64,000 bases of DNA from JAKFYM01 sp964416595. GTDB taxonomy: Bacteria; Bdellovibrionota; UBA1018; CAIPTA01. Shown one piece after another: positions 8,538 to 16,894 of this stretch. Numbering within the stretch: position 1 is the first letter of the stretch; every line of letters begins with the position of its first letter. The stretch is taken from positions 1-64,000 of the forward strand of contig CAYQES010000013.1 in the NCBI GenBank assembly GCA_964416595.1. The letters run 5' to 3'. The notes beneath the pieces are model-generated. The model worked only from the letters and a program-made list of their open reading frames with translations, made no database searches and was not told the origin of the DNA. Made by a program: the position numbers and the translations under genes.

Positions 8538-8780
8538 TTAGTTTGAACTGGATTTTACGAGTTGTACAACGGTTTCTGTGGGTTGGGCGCCTTTGGCCAA
8601 CCATGCTTTGTAGGCTTCAGCGTTGTACTTAATCTTCTCTTTCGCTTCTTTTATAGAAGGATTGTACGTACCAATTTTTTCCAACACGGCACCGTCACGC
8701 TTCTTGTTCTCATCTACGGCCACGATATGAAAAAAGGCCGCGTTCTTTTTGCCTCTGCGGGACAGACGAATTTTAACCAT
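8538..8780 (-). CDS. rpsP: 30S ribosomal protein S16
   Basis: Small-subunit assembly protein. The N-terminus MVKIRLSRRGKKNAAFFHIV and the segment RDGAVLEKIGTYNPSI are diagnostic. Length 80 is normal. It heads the minus-strand operon rpsP-khpA-trmD-methyltransferase-rplS-rnhB-yraN. A Shine-Dalgarno site (TTTAGGAG) lies before the ATG, and a candidate promoter is at 8819-8848. Confidence 0.98.
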   Translation of the reverse strand: MVKIRLSRRGKKNAAFFHIVAVDENKKRDGAVLEKIGTYNPSIKEAKEKIKYNAEAYKAWLAKGAQPTETVVQLVKSSSN

Positions 8781-8818
8781 GAATCAAACACTCCTAAAGG
8801 GTACAGTTGAAGACATAG

Positions 8819-8848
8819 GGTATAAACGGGAAGACAGGCCGGGAGCAA
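8819..8848 (-). promoter_or_regulatory. Candidate promoter of the rpsP operon
   Basis: On the minus strand TTGCTC (8848-8843) is followed after 18 bases by TATACC (8824-8819), about 40 bases before the rpsP start codon. The fit to sigma-70 consensus is moderate. It is the only reasonable pair seen upstream of this operon. Confidence 0.35.
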
Positions 8849-8961
8849 GGGAAAATCGGGCAAGACCCCATAAAATCAAGCGGTTTTGTCAGAAATAGAG
8901 CAAAAAATGCCTCCGACACTTCTGTATTATTAGAGTATAGCCTTAGGATAAGGGGAATCAT

Positions 8962-9639
8962 TTGGGCCACAAAAATCTCTATACAGGGAAACTCATCGAA
9001 TCTGTGCGGGATAGCATCCAAGACCTCTATGACGAACACATTTCCGACCAAGAATTCATTAGGCAGATACAGGAAAGATATCAGCGATTTGACCTCGTGA
9101 AAGAATTTTCACCTTTTTTCCCCAGGCTTACGGGCGAAATGACTTTGCCCCTCTACAAAGAGAAGATCAAACCCAGCACGAAAAAGAAAAATATAAAGTT
9201 GCAACTATTTTCTCTCGGCGCAAACTCGGTCCACGCGCCCCACGCCCACCTGGATCTAGTTTCCATACAAACTGTACTCTCCGGGGAAATATACATGTGC
9301 GAATATACGATTTTGGAGCAATCTCCTTCCGCATTCCGCTTGAACTTAGATTATGCCGGCCCTGTAAGTAAAGGTGCCCATTCCTTCGCTACCCCAAAAA
9401 CTGCACATTGGTTTGGAGCCATGGGAAAGCCGGCCATCCTCCTGAATTTGAATATTACCGGGGCTTATAAAGAAACCCATACTATTTCCGAAATGGATCC
9501 CGACGCCATGGGCGAAAGCCGCATCTATTTGGATCCAACTTTACCCATAGGTAAAATTAGTACGGCACGGGTAATCACCAGAGCGGCGGCCGACGAAAAA
9601 TTTTCCAAGCGAAGCCCACAAAGCCTTTTTGAAGGTTAA
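8962..9639 (+). CDS. Cupin-like protein
   Basis: Unrecognised 225-residue cytoplasmic protein. The start is TTG at 8962 with AGGGGA 6-8 bases upstream. The central part resembles a cupin/cysteine-dioxygenase-type metal site: HAPHAHLDLVSIQTVLSGEIYMCEY around residues 93-118 (three His, then Gly and Glu), followed by a later His in HSFATPKTAHWFGA. The rest gives no clue. It is followed after 20 bases by a 51-residue membrane protein and then a polytopic protein, likely one operon. The enzyme activity is not predictable. Confidence 0.6.
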   Translation: MGHKNLYTGKLIESVRDSIQDLYDEHISDQEFIRQIQERYQRFDLVKEFSPFFPRLTGEMTLPLYKEKIKPSTKKKNIKLQLFSLGANSVHAPHAHLDLVSIQTVLSGEIYMCEYTILEQSPSAFRLNLDYAGPVSKGAHSFATPKTAHWFGAMGKPAILLNLNITGAYKETHTISEMDPDAMGESRIYLDPTLPIGKISTARVITRAAADEKFSKRSPQSLFEG

Positions 9640-9659
9640 AGCGATAGACCGGCAAGACA

Positions 9660-9815
9660 ATGAAAAAAGCCTTCCGACAGCAAAAACTAAAACGCTATAT
9701 TTTCTTTGGATTTCTGGTCTACGTGGGCTTAGCCATTTATTTCGAGCACACCATCAAGACAAGTGAAGTTTTCCCGCTCTTTTCCTGGTCGCTATTTTCT
9801 GTGATCCCGTCATGA
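9660..9815 (+). CDS. Short single-pass membrane protein (51 aa)
   Basis: Small open reading frame from ATG 9660 to TGA 9813-9815. The sequence has a basic start (KKAFRQQKLKRY), one hydrophobic helix (IFFGFLVYVGLAIYF), then EHTIKTSEVFPLFSWSLF and VIPS. Its TGA overlaps the ATG of the next gene (ATGA at 9812-9815), which supports its being translated and coupled to it. Function unknown; it may be a small subunit of the polytopic neighbour. Confidence 0.65.
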   Translation: MKKAFRQQKLKRYIFFGFLVYVGLAIYFEHTIKTSEVFPLFSWSLFSVIPS

Positions 9816-10702
9816 AGTATTTGCGCTTTTATTTTTTGCCACCACCTCCAAGTTCCGCTTCTACTTTTTTGCGCCTAAACCAGACTTTTTCTTCGCTGTC
9901 GTTTCGCCTGCGAATCTTTTACGGCATTATTTTTTTCCAGTTCTTAGGTTTCTTCGGCCGCCGCTCAAAATGGTTGCAACTGGAAAATTTGGATCATCCT
10001 CAATGGCCTGTATTCTGGGTGAACGACCTAGGCATCCAAGCCTCGGTGTGGATTATTTTAGGAATTTTTTTGTTTGGATCTCTATTCGCACTGTGTTCTC
10101 CCTTCTCTCGAACCGCACGAGGGCTAGCTTTTCTCGGCTATCTGTTGAGCGCCGCTTTCCTTTATTCTACTCGCTCCATTGGCCATAGCCATCACGCTCT
10201 AATCTGGTGTGCCTTTGTTTTTTTGTTCCTTCCCTCTTGGAAAGTTTCTCCATCCCGCTACAAGAAATACCGAGCGCTCACCATCTTTTGGGCAGCGCAA
10301 GCACTTATCTTATTATTTTACTCGTTAGCCGGATTCTGGAAGATCTACTGGGCCTTTTGGGCCATGGCAGCGGGTAAACCCCATTCCTTTTCTCTCGACG
10401 CCTTAGCCCGACACCTCCAAGCTAAACTGGTAGATACAAACTTCTCTACTCCGCTTGGAGATTTCATCATGCAATATCCCTCTATCGGATTTCCCCTCTA
10501 TCTTGGAACTATTTTGCTGGAGCTGCTCAGCCTATGGTTCGCTTTTCAGCGACGTTACTTGCGGCTCTGGGGCGTATTACTTCTAGGATTTCATCTAGGC
10601 GTCTACCTTATGATGGGCATCGGATTTTTAGGTGCATCCTATATATGCATTTATCTCTTTATGCTCTCGCCCTGGGTAACGAAAATCCAACTGAAAATCT
10701 GA
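9812..10702 (+). CDS. Polytopic membrane protein, HTTM-like
   Basis: A 296-residue integral inner-membrane protein with roughly seven or eight hydrophobic segments and many aromatics. Features reminiscent of the HTTM (vitamin K-dependent carboxylase-related) membrane domain are SIGHSHHALIWCAFVFLFLPSW and YSLAGFWKIYWAFW. The family assignment is tentative. Its start overlaps the stop of the 51-residue membrane protein, and it ends 2 bases before the convergent ffh gene. Confidence 0.55.
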   Translation: MKYLRFYFLPPPPSSASTFLRLNQTFSSLSFRLRIFYGIIFFQFLGFFGRRSKWLQLENLDHPQWPVFWVNDLGIQASVWIILGIFLFGSLFALCSPFSRTARGLAFLGYLLSAAFLYSTRSIGHSHHALIWCAFVFLFLPSWKVSPSRYKKYRALTIFWAAQALILLFYSLAGFWKIYWAFWAMAAGKPHSFSLDALARHLQAKLVDTNFSTPLGDFIMQYPSIGFPLYLGTILLELLSLWFAFQRRYLRLWGVLLLGFHLGVYLMMGIGFLGASYICIYLFMLSPWVTKIQLKI

Positions 10703-10704
10703 AC

Positions 10705-12033
10705 CTATAGCTTCATCATTTTCTTAAACAAACCCATCTTCGCCATCTGCTGCATCATGCGTTGGGCATCTTCAAACTTGGTGATGAGCCGATTTACGTC
10801 GGAAACCTGGGTGCCGCTGCCCTTGGCGATCCGGAGGCGCCGGTTGCCGTTAAGCACTTTGTGGTTGCGGCGTTCACCTTTGGTCATGGAAAGGATAATC
10901 GCCTCGGTTTTTTTCATTTCCGCTTCGGCGTTCACGCCCTGCATTTGCTCCATGAGCTTGTTGCCTCCTGGAAGCATTTTTAAAATGCCTTCCATGGAAC
11001 CCATTTTTTTCATCATGCGCATCTGGCTTAAAAAATCATCCAAGCTGAACTGGCCCTTGCCCATTTTGTTCATGCTATCCCGGGCTTCCTCCTCGGAAAT
11101 GGCTTCCTGGGCTTTTTCCACGAGAGTAAGCACATCACCCATATCGAGGATGCGGCTCGCGAGGCGATCGGGATAAAAAAGTTCTAGGGCGGAAACGCCT
11201 TCACCCACGCCCATGAAAAGAATCGGCAGGCCCGTGAGAAATTTAATCGAAAGGGCGGCGCCGCCCCGGGCATCGCCATCGAGCTTGGTGAGGATCACGC
11301 CGGAGAGCGGAGTTTTTTGGTGGAAGGCTTGGGCCACGTTCACGGCATCCTGGCCTGTCATGGAATCGGCCACAAAGATGGTGGCGTAAGGATCCAGGGC
11401 CTCACGCACCTCGCCGATCTCGAGCATCAATTCCTCGTCGATCGCGAGGCGCCCGGCGGTATCCACGATCACCACATCGGCCACCCGTTTTTTGGCCTCC
11501 TCCATGGCTTCACGTACAATTTTTGTGAGGCTTTTCGTGAGATCGCTTTCGAAAAATTCAAGGTCTGCTTGTTTGGCTAGAATTCTTAGCTGTTCTTTCG
11601 CGGCTGGGCGGCGAGGATCGCAGGGCACGAGAAGAACTTTCTTCTTCTCTTTCTTTTTGTAATAGAGCCCGAGTTTCGCGGCGGTAGTGGTTTTTCCGGA
11701 TCCTTGCAAACCTACCAATAAAATGGGCACGGGAGGCGCGGCCTTTAAAGCAAAGCCTTCGCTCTCTTTTCCGCCTAAAAATTTTACGAGGGCATCATAA
11801 ACAATTTTTACAAACTGTTGGCCGGGAGAAACGCTCTTTAAAAGCTCTTGCCCGATGGCTTCCCGCTGCACTTGCTCCAAAAATTCTTTCACCACTTTGA
11901 AGTGCACATCCGCCTCGAGCAGGGCCCGCCGGATTTCTTTCATGGCCTCCTGCAGGCTCTCTTCGGTGATACGGCTGCCTTTTCCGAGATTGCGGATAGG
12001 GGTGAGGATGCGCTCGCGTAGGGAATCAAACAT
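10705..12033 (-). CDS. ffh: Signal recognition particle GTPase Ffh
   Basis: Targets nascent inner-membrane proteins co-translationally with SRP RNA and FtsY. ATG 12033 gives the family start MFDSLRERIL; a TTG at 12057 would add 8 residues. The N domain is followed by the G domain: P-loop GLQGSGKTTTAAKLG, DTAGRLAIDEEL, and TKLDGDARGGAAL. The methionine-rich M domain contains MKKMGSMEGILKMLPGG and ends in MMQQMAKMGLFKKMMKL. The length of 442 is normal. Confidence 0.97.
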   Translation of the reverse strand: MFDSLRERILTPIRNLGKGSRITEESLQEAMKEIRRALLEADVHFKVVKEFLEQVQREAIGQELLKSVSPGQQFVKIVYDALVKFLGGKESEGFALKAAPPVPILLVGLQGSGKTTTAAKLGLYYKKKEKKKVLLVPCDPRRPAAKEQLRILAKQADLEFFESDLTKSLTKIVREAMEEAKKRVADVVIVDTAGRLAIDEELMLEIGEVREALDPYATIFVADSMTGQDAVNVAQAFHQKTPLSGVILTKLDGDARGGAALSIKFLTGLPILFMGVGEGVSALELFYPDRLASRILDMGDVLTLVEKAQEAISEEEARDSMNKMGKGQFSLDDFLSQMRMMKKMGSMEGILKMLPGGNKLMEQMQGVNAEAEMKKTEAIILSMTKGERRNHKVLNGNRRLRIAKGSGTQVSDVNRLITKFEDAQRMMQQMAKMGLFKKMMKL

Positions 12034-12149
12034 GCTCGGGACAATAGCGAAACCCAAAGGATTTCGCTAGGTTTGGAGCCCCACAAAAGCGTGAATTCTT
12101 GGGGATTTTCCTTAATTTTTGACCAAAAAAGACCGATATAGAGTGTAGG

Positions 12150-13754
12150 ATGAAATCGATAAGAAAATCAAAGCTTTGGCTAGTAGCAGTGGCAGCCTTT
12201 TGGGCTCTTTCTGTAGCCGTAGGGAAGGCGGAGAGCGATCCTTGCCTGGAAAGCTTTACGAAAGATTTCGAGATACCCGTGGGCGGCTCTACTCTGCAAA
12301 AAATTGATTCCAAGGATGCCTGCAAAATTAATTACAATAACGGCCGCCTCGCGGATCACAACCGACGCCAAGGCACTCTTCCAAAATTGAAAATAGACGG
12401 CGAAGAGAAAACACTTCCACCAAAATTAGGAGATTGTGAGCTCTCTCTTACGGCCACAAAAATGGCCTATGAGGCTCTCTTAAAAAGTAGACGAACTGTC
12501 TGCTCCCGCACTTCCGCCCAACTGACGCTCCACCAAGCTTGCATCCAAGAGCCCAACAAAAACTGCGAGCAAAAATTTAAAGATTTAGTTTCTCTCTACC
12601 AGGAAAATAACCGCTACACCGAAGAGGCAGTGCATGCCACTCGCAATTTCCTGGAAAACTTCCCTAAGCAAAACCAAGATGCAATAGATAAATATCGCCT
12701 AGATCTGCAGCAGCTTGAAAAGGCGGCCCTCGAGCGTAATAACTCTGCGGCGCAAATAAAAGGCGGTTTCCCCGATCACAACACCTACCTTTCCCAATTA
12801 AAATCTTCCGTGTCTAAATCCGAAGGCCCTTTGATCGCTGAGCAAAAACAAGCAAAAGCCACCGTGGATCTTTTTTTGAAAAAAACGAATGATTTTCTTT
12901 CTCAAGAAAAATCCGAGAACAATGAAAAAGTAGCTGAGTTCCAAAAAAATCTGAACGGCCTCGATAATAGCTCTCTCACCGACGGCAACAACTACTCTGT
13001 GGGTGATATCGGTGGTGGTGGCAACAGCACTCCTCCTTCTACTGCCGGTGGCAAAGCCCTGGCCGGTTTAAGTCTCGGCGCCACAGCTCTCGGCACTTCA
13101 GCTCTAGGAAGTTCTGGCGGCAGCTCTGAAATGCCCAGCACCACGGAAACAGAAATGCCCACTCCCTCTCCGCGCACACCGCCCTCCACTCCCCTCGCCT
13201 CTAGCCATCCCACTCTACCCACAGAGATTCCCACTCCTGTAGCTCCTTTAGCAGAAGAAAAAGATCTGTCTCCAGCGGTCAAAACCGAAACTCCTCTCTT
13301 AGCAGCTACTGCCAAAGAAGAGAAAAAACCAGAAACTCGCAATCCCGCCTCTCCCGCTTCCAATCCAAGCTCTACCAAAGAAGAAAGCCTACAAGCTTTC
13401 CAAGGCGATCTGGGCGCGCCTCCTCCCAAGGCCAAAAAGAAAACGGGAGACAATGGCATGGGCGAAGTAACGGCCCTATTAGATAAAATGAAAAGCCTCT
13501 TTCTAATGGACGGTGGTGCACTCCCGGGTGGCCCCCAGGGTGGACCAAACCTCAATCTTCCGCCGATGCCGGAAATGGGAGAGAATAGTTACAGCGGCCA
13601 GATGCCTTTAAATGGGGATTGGACTCCAGAACAGCAGGGCGAAGAAGCAAGTTTAGACGCAGAGGTTTCCCTCTTTTTACGGGTGCACTCCAAACACCAA
13701 AATTGTGCGAAGCGGGGTTTGGTTCGTTTGACCGGGGAGAAATTTTCCCCATGA
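12150..13754 (+). CDS. Exported low-complexity protein, member 1 of a five-gene family with a shared C-terminal motif
   Basis: Exported protein of 534 residues with a signal peptide (LWLVAVAAFWALSVAVGKAES). The N-terminal third is Cys-containing (CLESF, ACKINYN, GDCELS, TVCSRT, ACIQEPNKNCEQ). The middle is helical and Lys/Gln-rich, and residues about 285-430 are Gly, then Ser/Thr/Pro-rich. The segment ESLQAFQGDLG near 415 and an amphipathic helix (GEVTALLDKMKSLF) precede the C-terminus. The end carries SLFLRVHSKHQNCAKRGLV, the shared signature. Function unknown. It is first of five tandem plus-strand genes, all with the same ending, and is divergent from ffh. Confidence 0.8.
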   Translation: MKSIRKSKLWLVAVAAFWALSVAVGKAESDPCLESFTKDFEIPVGGSTLQKIDSKDACKINYNNGRLADHNRRQGTLPKLKIDGEEKTLPPKLGDCELSLTATKMAYEALLKSRRTVCSRTSAQLTLHQACIQEPNKNCEQKFKDLVSLYQENNRYTEEAVHATRNFLENFPKQNQDAIDKYRLDLQQLEKAALERNNSAAQIKGGFPDHNTYLSQLKSSVSKSEGPLIAEQKQAKATVDLFLKKTNDFLSQEKSENNEKVAEFQKNLNGLDNSSLTDGNNYSVGDIGGGGNSTPPSTAGGKALAGLSLGATALGTSALGSSGGSSEMPSTTETEMPTPSPRTPPSTPLASSHPTLPTEIPTPVAPLAEEKDLSPAVKTETPLLAATAKEEKKPETRNPASPASNPSSTKEESLQAFQGDLGAPPPKAKKKTGDNGMGEVTALLDKMKSLFLMDGGALPGGPQGGPNLNLPPMPEMGENSYSGQMPLNGDWTPEQQGEEASLDAEVSLFLRVHSKHQNCAKRGLVRLTGEKFSP

Positions 13755-13843
13755 AAATAAGGCACCAAAGGAAATCCGGAATTTGGACGATAGAGCTACA
13801 GGTGCCCCGTTTCTTGCGGGAGTCAGGGCATCGGGGGGAACGT

Positions 13844-15391
13844 ATGCGATTTTCTAAAATAATAGTTATAGGAATGCTTTTCTTTTTTCCCGTGGTCGCT
13901 TTTTCACAAGGAAGTTGTAAGGGGGAAATGACGGCGGCCACTTGTGCGGTTGCTTGCATGCCTCGGGGGGCTACGGCGGAGAACTTAGAAGATTACCGAA
14001 ACGCCCGCAGAAGATGCGCTAAAAGCGATGTCACAAAAATTGACAAACAAACTTGTAGGGAAAGTCTGGGGAAGATTTATCGGGTAGCTAAAGATCTTAA
14101 CGATATGGTGATCACGGGTTGCCAAAAATATATCCCCGTGGTGAATCAGCCCAGCGTAAGAGATTGTTTAACCAAATTAAAAGCAAGCGACCAAGCTAGT
14201 TGCGCCAATGAAGCCTTGGAAAAACTCCGTCCCATACAAACAGCAATCAAGGAATTTAAAGCCAAACTAAAAGAGTTTAAAGTGGTACTCAACGAAGCGC
14301 AGGAAAAAGGCATCAATACTTCAACAGAAACAGCCGAAAAAATAGAAGAGATGGAAAAGGTACCTGAAAAATACAGCTGGACGCCTCATCCTGCCGCTCA
14401 AGAATTTAATCAAGGCACTATATCTGGAGCAGAAGCATTCCATAATGGCCAAAAAGCACAAGACGCCTACCAAATGATCCAATCCTTCCGACAAAAGTTT
14501 GGTAATTCAGAGCAATACTCTAATGTAACCGCAGCTTCTTACGAACAAAAATTCCAGCCGATCCAACAATCCTGGGAACAAATGGATTCTGTGCAAAGTC
14601 CTATGTTGAAAGAGCAATTTCAAAATTACCTCAATGCGGAAGAACTAAAACTCGCCGCCAGCTTGCAAGACAACCAACTCACAGAACTCAATATTCAAAC
14701 CGAAGAGTTCATCAAAATTAACGACAACACCATCAAAAACCTGGGCCCTCTCGCGGGCTTAGCCAATGGCGGAAAAGGCGACGCCGCTGCTGGAGAAAAT
14801 AGTGGTATGTCTGGTCTTACTTCGGATACGCCGATGTCTGATCTCACAAAAGCCAACTCCTCCGAATACAAACTGAACGATGGCTCAGGATCATCTAGTT
14901 TTTCTGGCAAAAGTGGCAGTACCGGAATAGATCCCAGCAAAGGTGATGTGGCCGCAAAAGGCGCTGGCACCGAAGGTTCCCGATCCTTGGCTTCGCAAAA
15001 ATCCTTGAAAGATGCCTTACGAAAAAAATACGGAAGCGCTGCCGAGGAAATGGAAGCTTCCATGGCCAATACGGAAGGTAGTGCTGGCGCTACTGGAGCT
15101 AGTGAAAAAGAAAAAGTGCTTGGAAAAGGCGGCCAGCCTTTGGCTTTAGCTGGTGGCGCTGAATCTCTTTTATCTAGCTTCACGAATGATCTAGGTGAAA
15201 GTTTTGGCTTGGAAGGCTCTTCTACCGATGCCTCTATCCAAGAAATGCTGGGCGAATTGGGTGGCTCACAAACCACTCTCAGCAATGATATTGGCCCAAC
15301 CGATGGCCCCTCACTCTTTTTGCGGGTGCGGGAATACCACGGCCGCTGCGTGAAGCGGGGCTGCGTGGTGCAAGGGAAGGGCAATATCTAG
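13844..15391 (+). CDS. Exported low-complexity protein, member 2 of the five-gene family
   Basis: ATG 13844 is chosen because GGGGGGA lies just upstream and it gives a signal peptide at once (RFSKIIVIGMLFFFPVVAFSQG). An in-frame ATG at 13751 overlaps the previous stop but would bury the signal peptide. The 515-residue protein has Cys-rich N-terminal sequence (SCKGEMTAATCAVACMPRG), a long helical/coiled region to about 310, then a Gly/Ser-rich segment. ESLLSSFTNDLGES and an ELGG-containing helix come before the terminal motif SLFLRVREYHGRCVKRG. Both the DNA and protein of this end closely resemble member 1, indicating duplication. Confidence 0.8.
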   Translation: MRFSKIIVIGMLFFFPVVAFSQGSCKGEMTAATCAVACMPRGATAENLEDYRNARRRCAKSDVTKIDKQTCRESLGKIYRVAKDLNDMVITGCQKYIPVVNQPSVRDCLTKLKASDQASCANEALEKLRPIQTAIKEFKAKLKEFKVVLNEAQEKGINTSTETAEKIEEMEKVPEKYSWTPHPAAQEFNQGTISGAEAFHNGQKAQDAYQMIQSFRQKFGNSEQYSNVTAASYEQKFQPIQQSWEQMDSVQSPMLKEQFQNYLNAEELKLAASLQDNQLTELNIQTEEFIKINDNTIKNLGPLAGLANGGKGDAAAGENSGMSGLTSDTPMSDLTKANSSEYKLNDGSGSSSFSGKSGSTGIDPSKGDVAAKGAGTEGSRSLASQKSLKDALRKKYGSAAEEMEASMANTEGSAGATGASEKEKVLGKGGQPLALAGGAESLLSSFTNDLGESFGLEGSSTDASIQEMLGELGGSQTTLSNDIGPTDGPSLFLRVREYHGRCVKRGCVVQGKGNI

Positions 15392-15392
15392 T

Positions 15393-16781
15393 ATGCATAT
15401 GCGGAAGATTTTTTTCTTACTAGTTCTTGCCTTAGCGCTGCCACTCGATGGGCTTAGTAGTGGTGTGGATGAGCTTTGTTCGGCGGCGGGATGGGTGCCG
15501 GGGTATAATAGAAAAGAAAAAATAGATTGTAATAATGAACCGCTCTGTCACAACCACTTAATGCTACTACTGAACAAAAATGAAAAATACGTACAAAAAG
15601 CTAAAGAGGCCTGTAGCAAAAGCCAAGAGGCAGTGAATGGCTTAAGTAATATCACTCAACAATCGAGCTTTACGAATTTACAACAAATTGTGCTCCAAGG
15701 AAAAGCCAGTATTGAAAATCTCCAGTCGCAAAACGCGCAACTCCTAAAGGAAATTCCAGCCGATGCGATGGGGAATATAGCAAAAGCTAAAGAATTAGCA
15801 AAAAAGCAGCCGAAGGTTTTAGCTCATGTAAAACAAATCGAGCAAAGATATAAGGGTGCTAAAGAAAACAATAAATACACTGCGCAAATTGCTAGCGAAT
15901 ATCCGAAGATTAAACAGTCTGGCATAGCTCAGCCTCAAGCCCGAGCCTTGGATCGCAATGGCGACTTCATCAAATCTTTATTGGCCGACAAAGAAAAATA
16001 CGCTGCGGCCGCTAGTGAGCTCGCCGCCATAGAAACAAAACTAGCCCAGCAAAGTAGCAATCTTGGCAACCCAACCCCCGGTAGCAGCGGCGGAGGTTTC
16101 GATCCTCTTTCCCTCTTGCCCTTAGCAGGCCCGCTACTTGGTCTCATGAATTCCCCCGAAACTCCCAAGTCCGGCTTAAGCAGCCCTAATTCTTCAGAAC
16201 CTGAGCCGCTGCCCTCCACGGATCTTACGGATAAAACTTTACCGTCCACCAATCTCGCTGACTCTAAACACGACGACAATAAAAATCCTACTAGCCCTGA
16301 TAGCTCGCTCCCGAGCGCAACAAATCCTATTTATGCAGATGCTTTTACAGGCGCCGATCCCAAAGACGATGCACTTCCAAAGCTCTCCTCCCTTTCTGAA
16401 AGCTCCGGCAAATTTGGCGCAAGCAACGCAAATGGCACGGGTTACAGCAAGGGCAATGAAAAAGCTGAAGAGAAACGTAACCCTGCTGCAACGGAAGAGG
16501 CTTTACAAGGCATCAACCTGAGTGGCGGCGGTGCGGGCTTTCAAGCTAATGCGGGCGGAGCACCCAGTGCAGATGGCCCCATGGCGGAATTGCTGCAAAA
16601 TATGGAAAGCTCTCTGGAGAATTCGAGCCTGCCAGAACAAGTGCAAGCGGATGCGGCGGCTCTGGATCCCGATGCTCTCTTTGTGCGAGTGCGGGCTTGT
16701 TATATGCGTGCCGCTCGTAAGGGCCTTGTGCTGGATAGCTTGCGCAGTAGTCGCATTGAAGAGACCGAGGGGCAACTCTAA
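15393..16781 (+). CDS. Exported low-complexity protein, member 3 of the five-gene family
   Basis: The start codon lies 1 base after the previous stop, so it is probably in the same transcript. A second ATG at 15399 is also possible. Signal peptide RKIFFLLVLALALPLDGLSSG, then a short Cys-containing segment (DELCSAAGW, IDCNNEPLCHNH, EACSKS), a long helical stretch (about 55-210), a Gly/Pro/Ser/Asp-rich linker (about 215-370), EALQGINLSGGG near 370, the helix MAELLQNMESSLE, and the family ending ALFVRVRACYMRAARKGLV. A 15-residue acidic tail follows the motif. Total 462 residues. Confidence 0.8.
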   Translation: MHMRKIFFLLVLALALPLDGLSSGVDELCSAAGWVPGYNRKEKIDCNNEPLCHNHLMLLLNKNEKYVQKAKEACSKSQEAVNGLSNITQQSSFTNLQQIVLQGKASIENLQSQNAQLLKEIPADAMGNIAKAKELAKKQPKVLAHVKQIEQRYKGAKENNKYTAQIASEYPKIKQSGIAQPQARALDRNGDFIKSLLADKEKYAAAASELAAIETKLAQQSSNLGNPTPGSSGGGFDPLSLLPLAGPLLGLMNSPETPKSGLSSPNSSEPEPLPSTDLTDKTLPSTNLADSKHDDNKNPTSPDSSLPSATNPIYADAFTGADPKDDALPKLSSLSESSGKFGASNANGTGYSKGNEKAEEKRNPAATEEALQGINLSGGGAGFQANAGGAPSADGPMAELLQNMESSLENSSLPEQVQADAAALDPDALFVRVRACYMRAARKGLVLDSLRSSRIEETEGQL

Positions 16782-16869
16782 CGTTGCTACTTAGCATGTA
16801 ATAATCGCAATGAGCTAATCAGGTAGGCCCCAACGCTCTTCAATAAATCCCCCCATTAGCCGATAAATA

Positions 16870-16878
16870 TGGTATACT
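16870..16878 (+). promoter_or_regulatory. Candidate extended -10 promoter before family member 4
   Basis: TGGTATACT matches an extended -10 element (TGn plus TATACT). No good -35 is seen. It lies 17 bases before the TTG start of the fourth paralogue, inside a 113-base gap that is the widest in the cluster. Confidence 0.4.
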
Positions 16879-16894
16879 ATAACCAGGGGATCCT

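Noticed and set aside
12992..13555. 187-residue minus-strand open frame within the first family member
   Set aside because: It is the reverse of a Pro/Ser-rich linker and is explained by codon bias.
13751..13843. In-frame ATG at 13751 as the start of family member 2
   Set aside because: It would put 31 basic residues before the signal peptide; ATG 13844 has a strong ribosome site and begins directly at the signal peptide.
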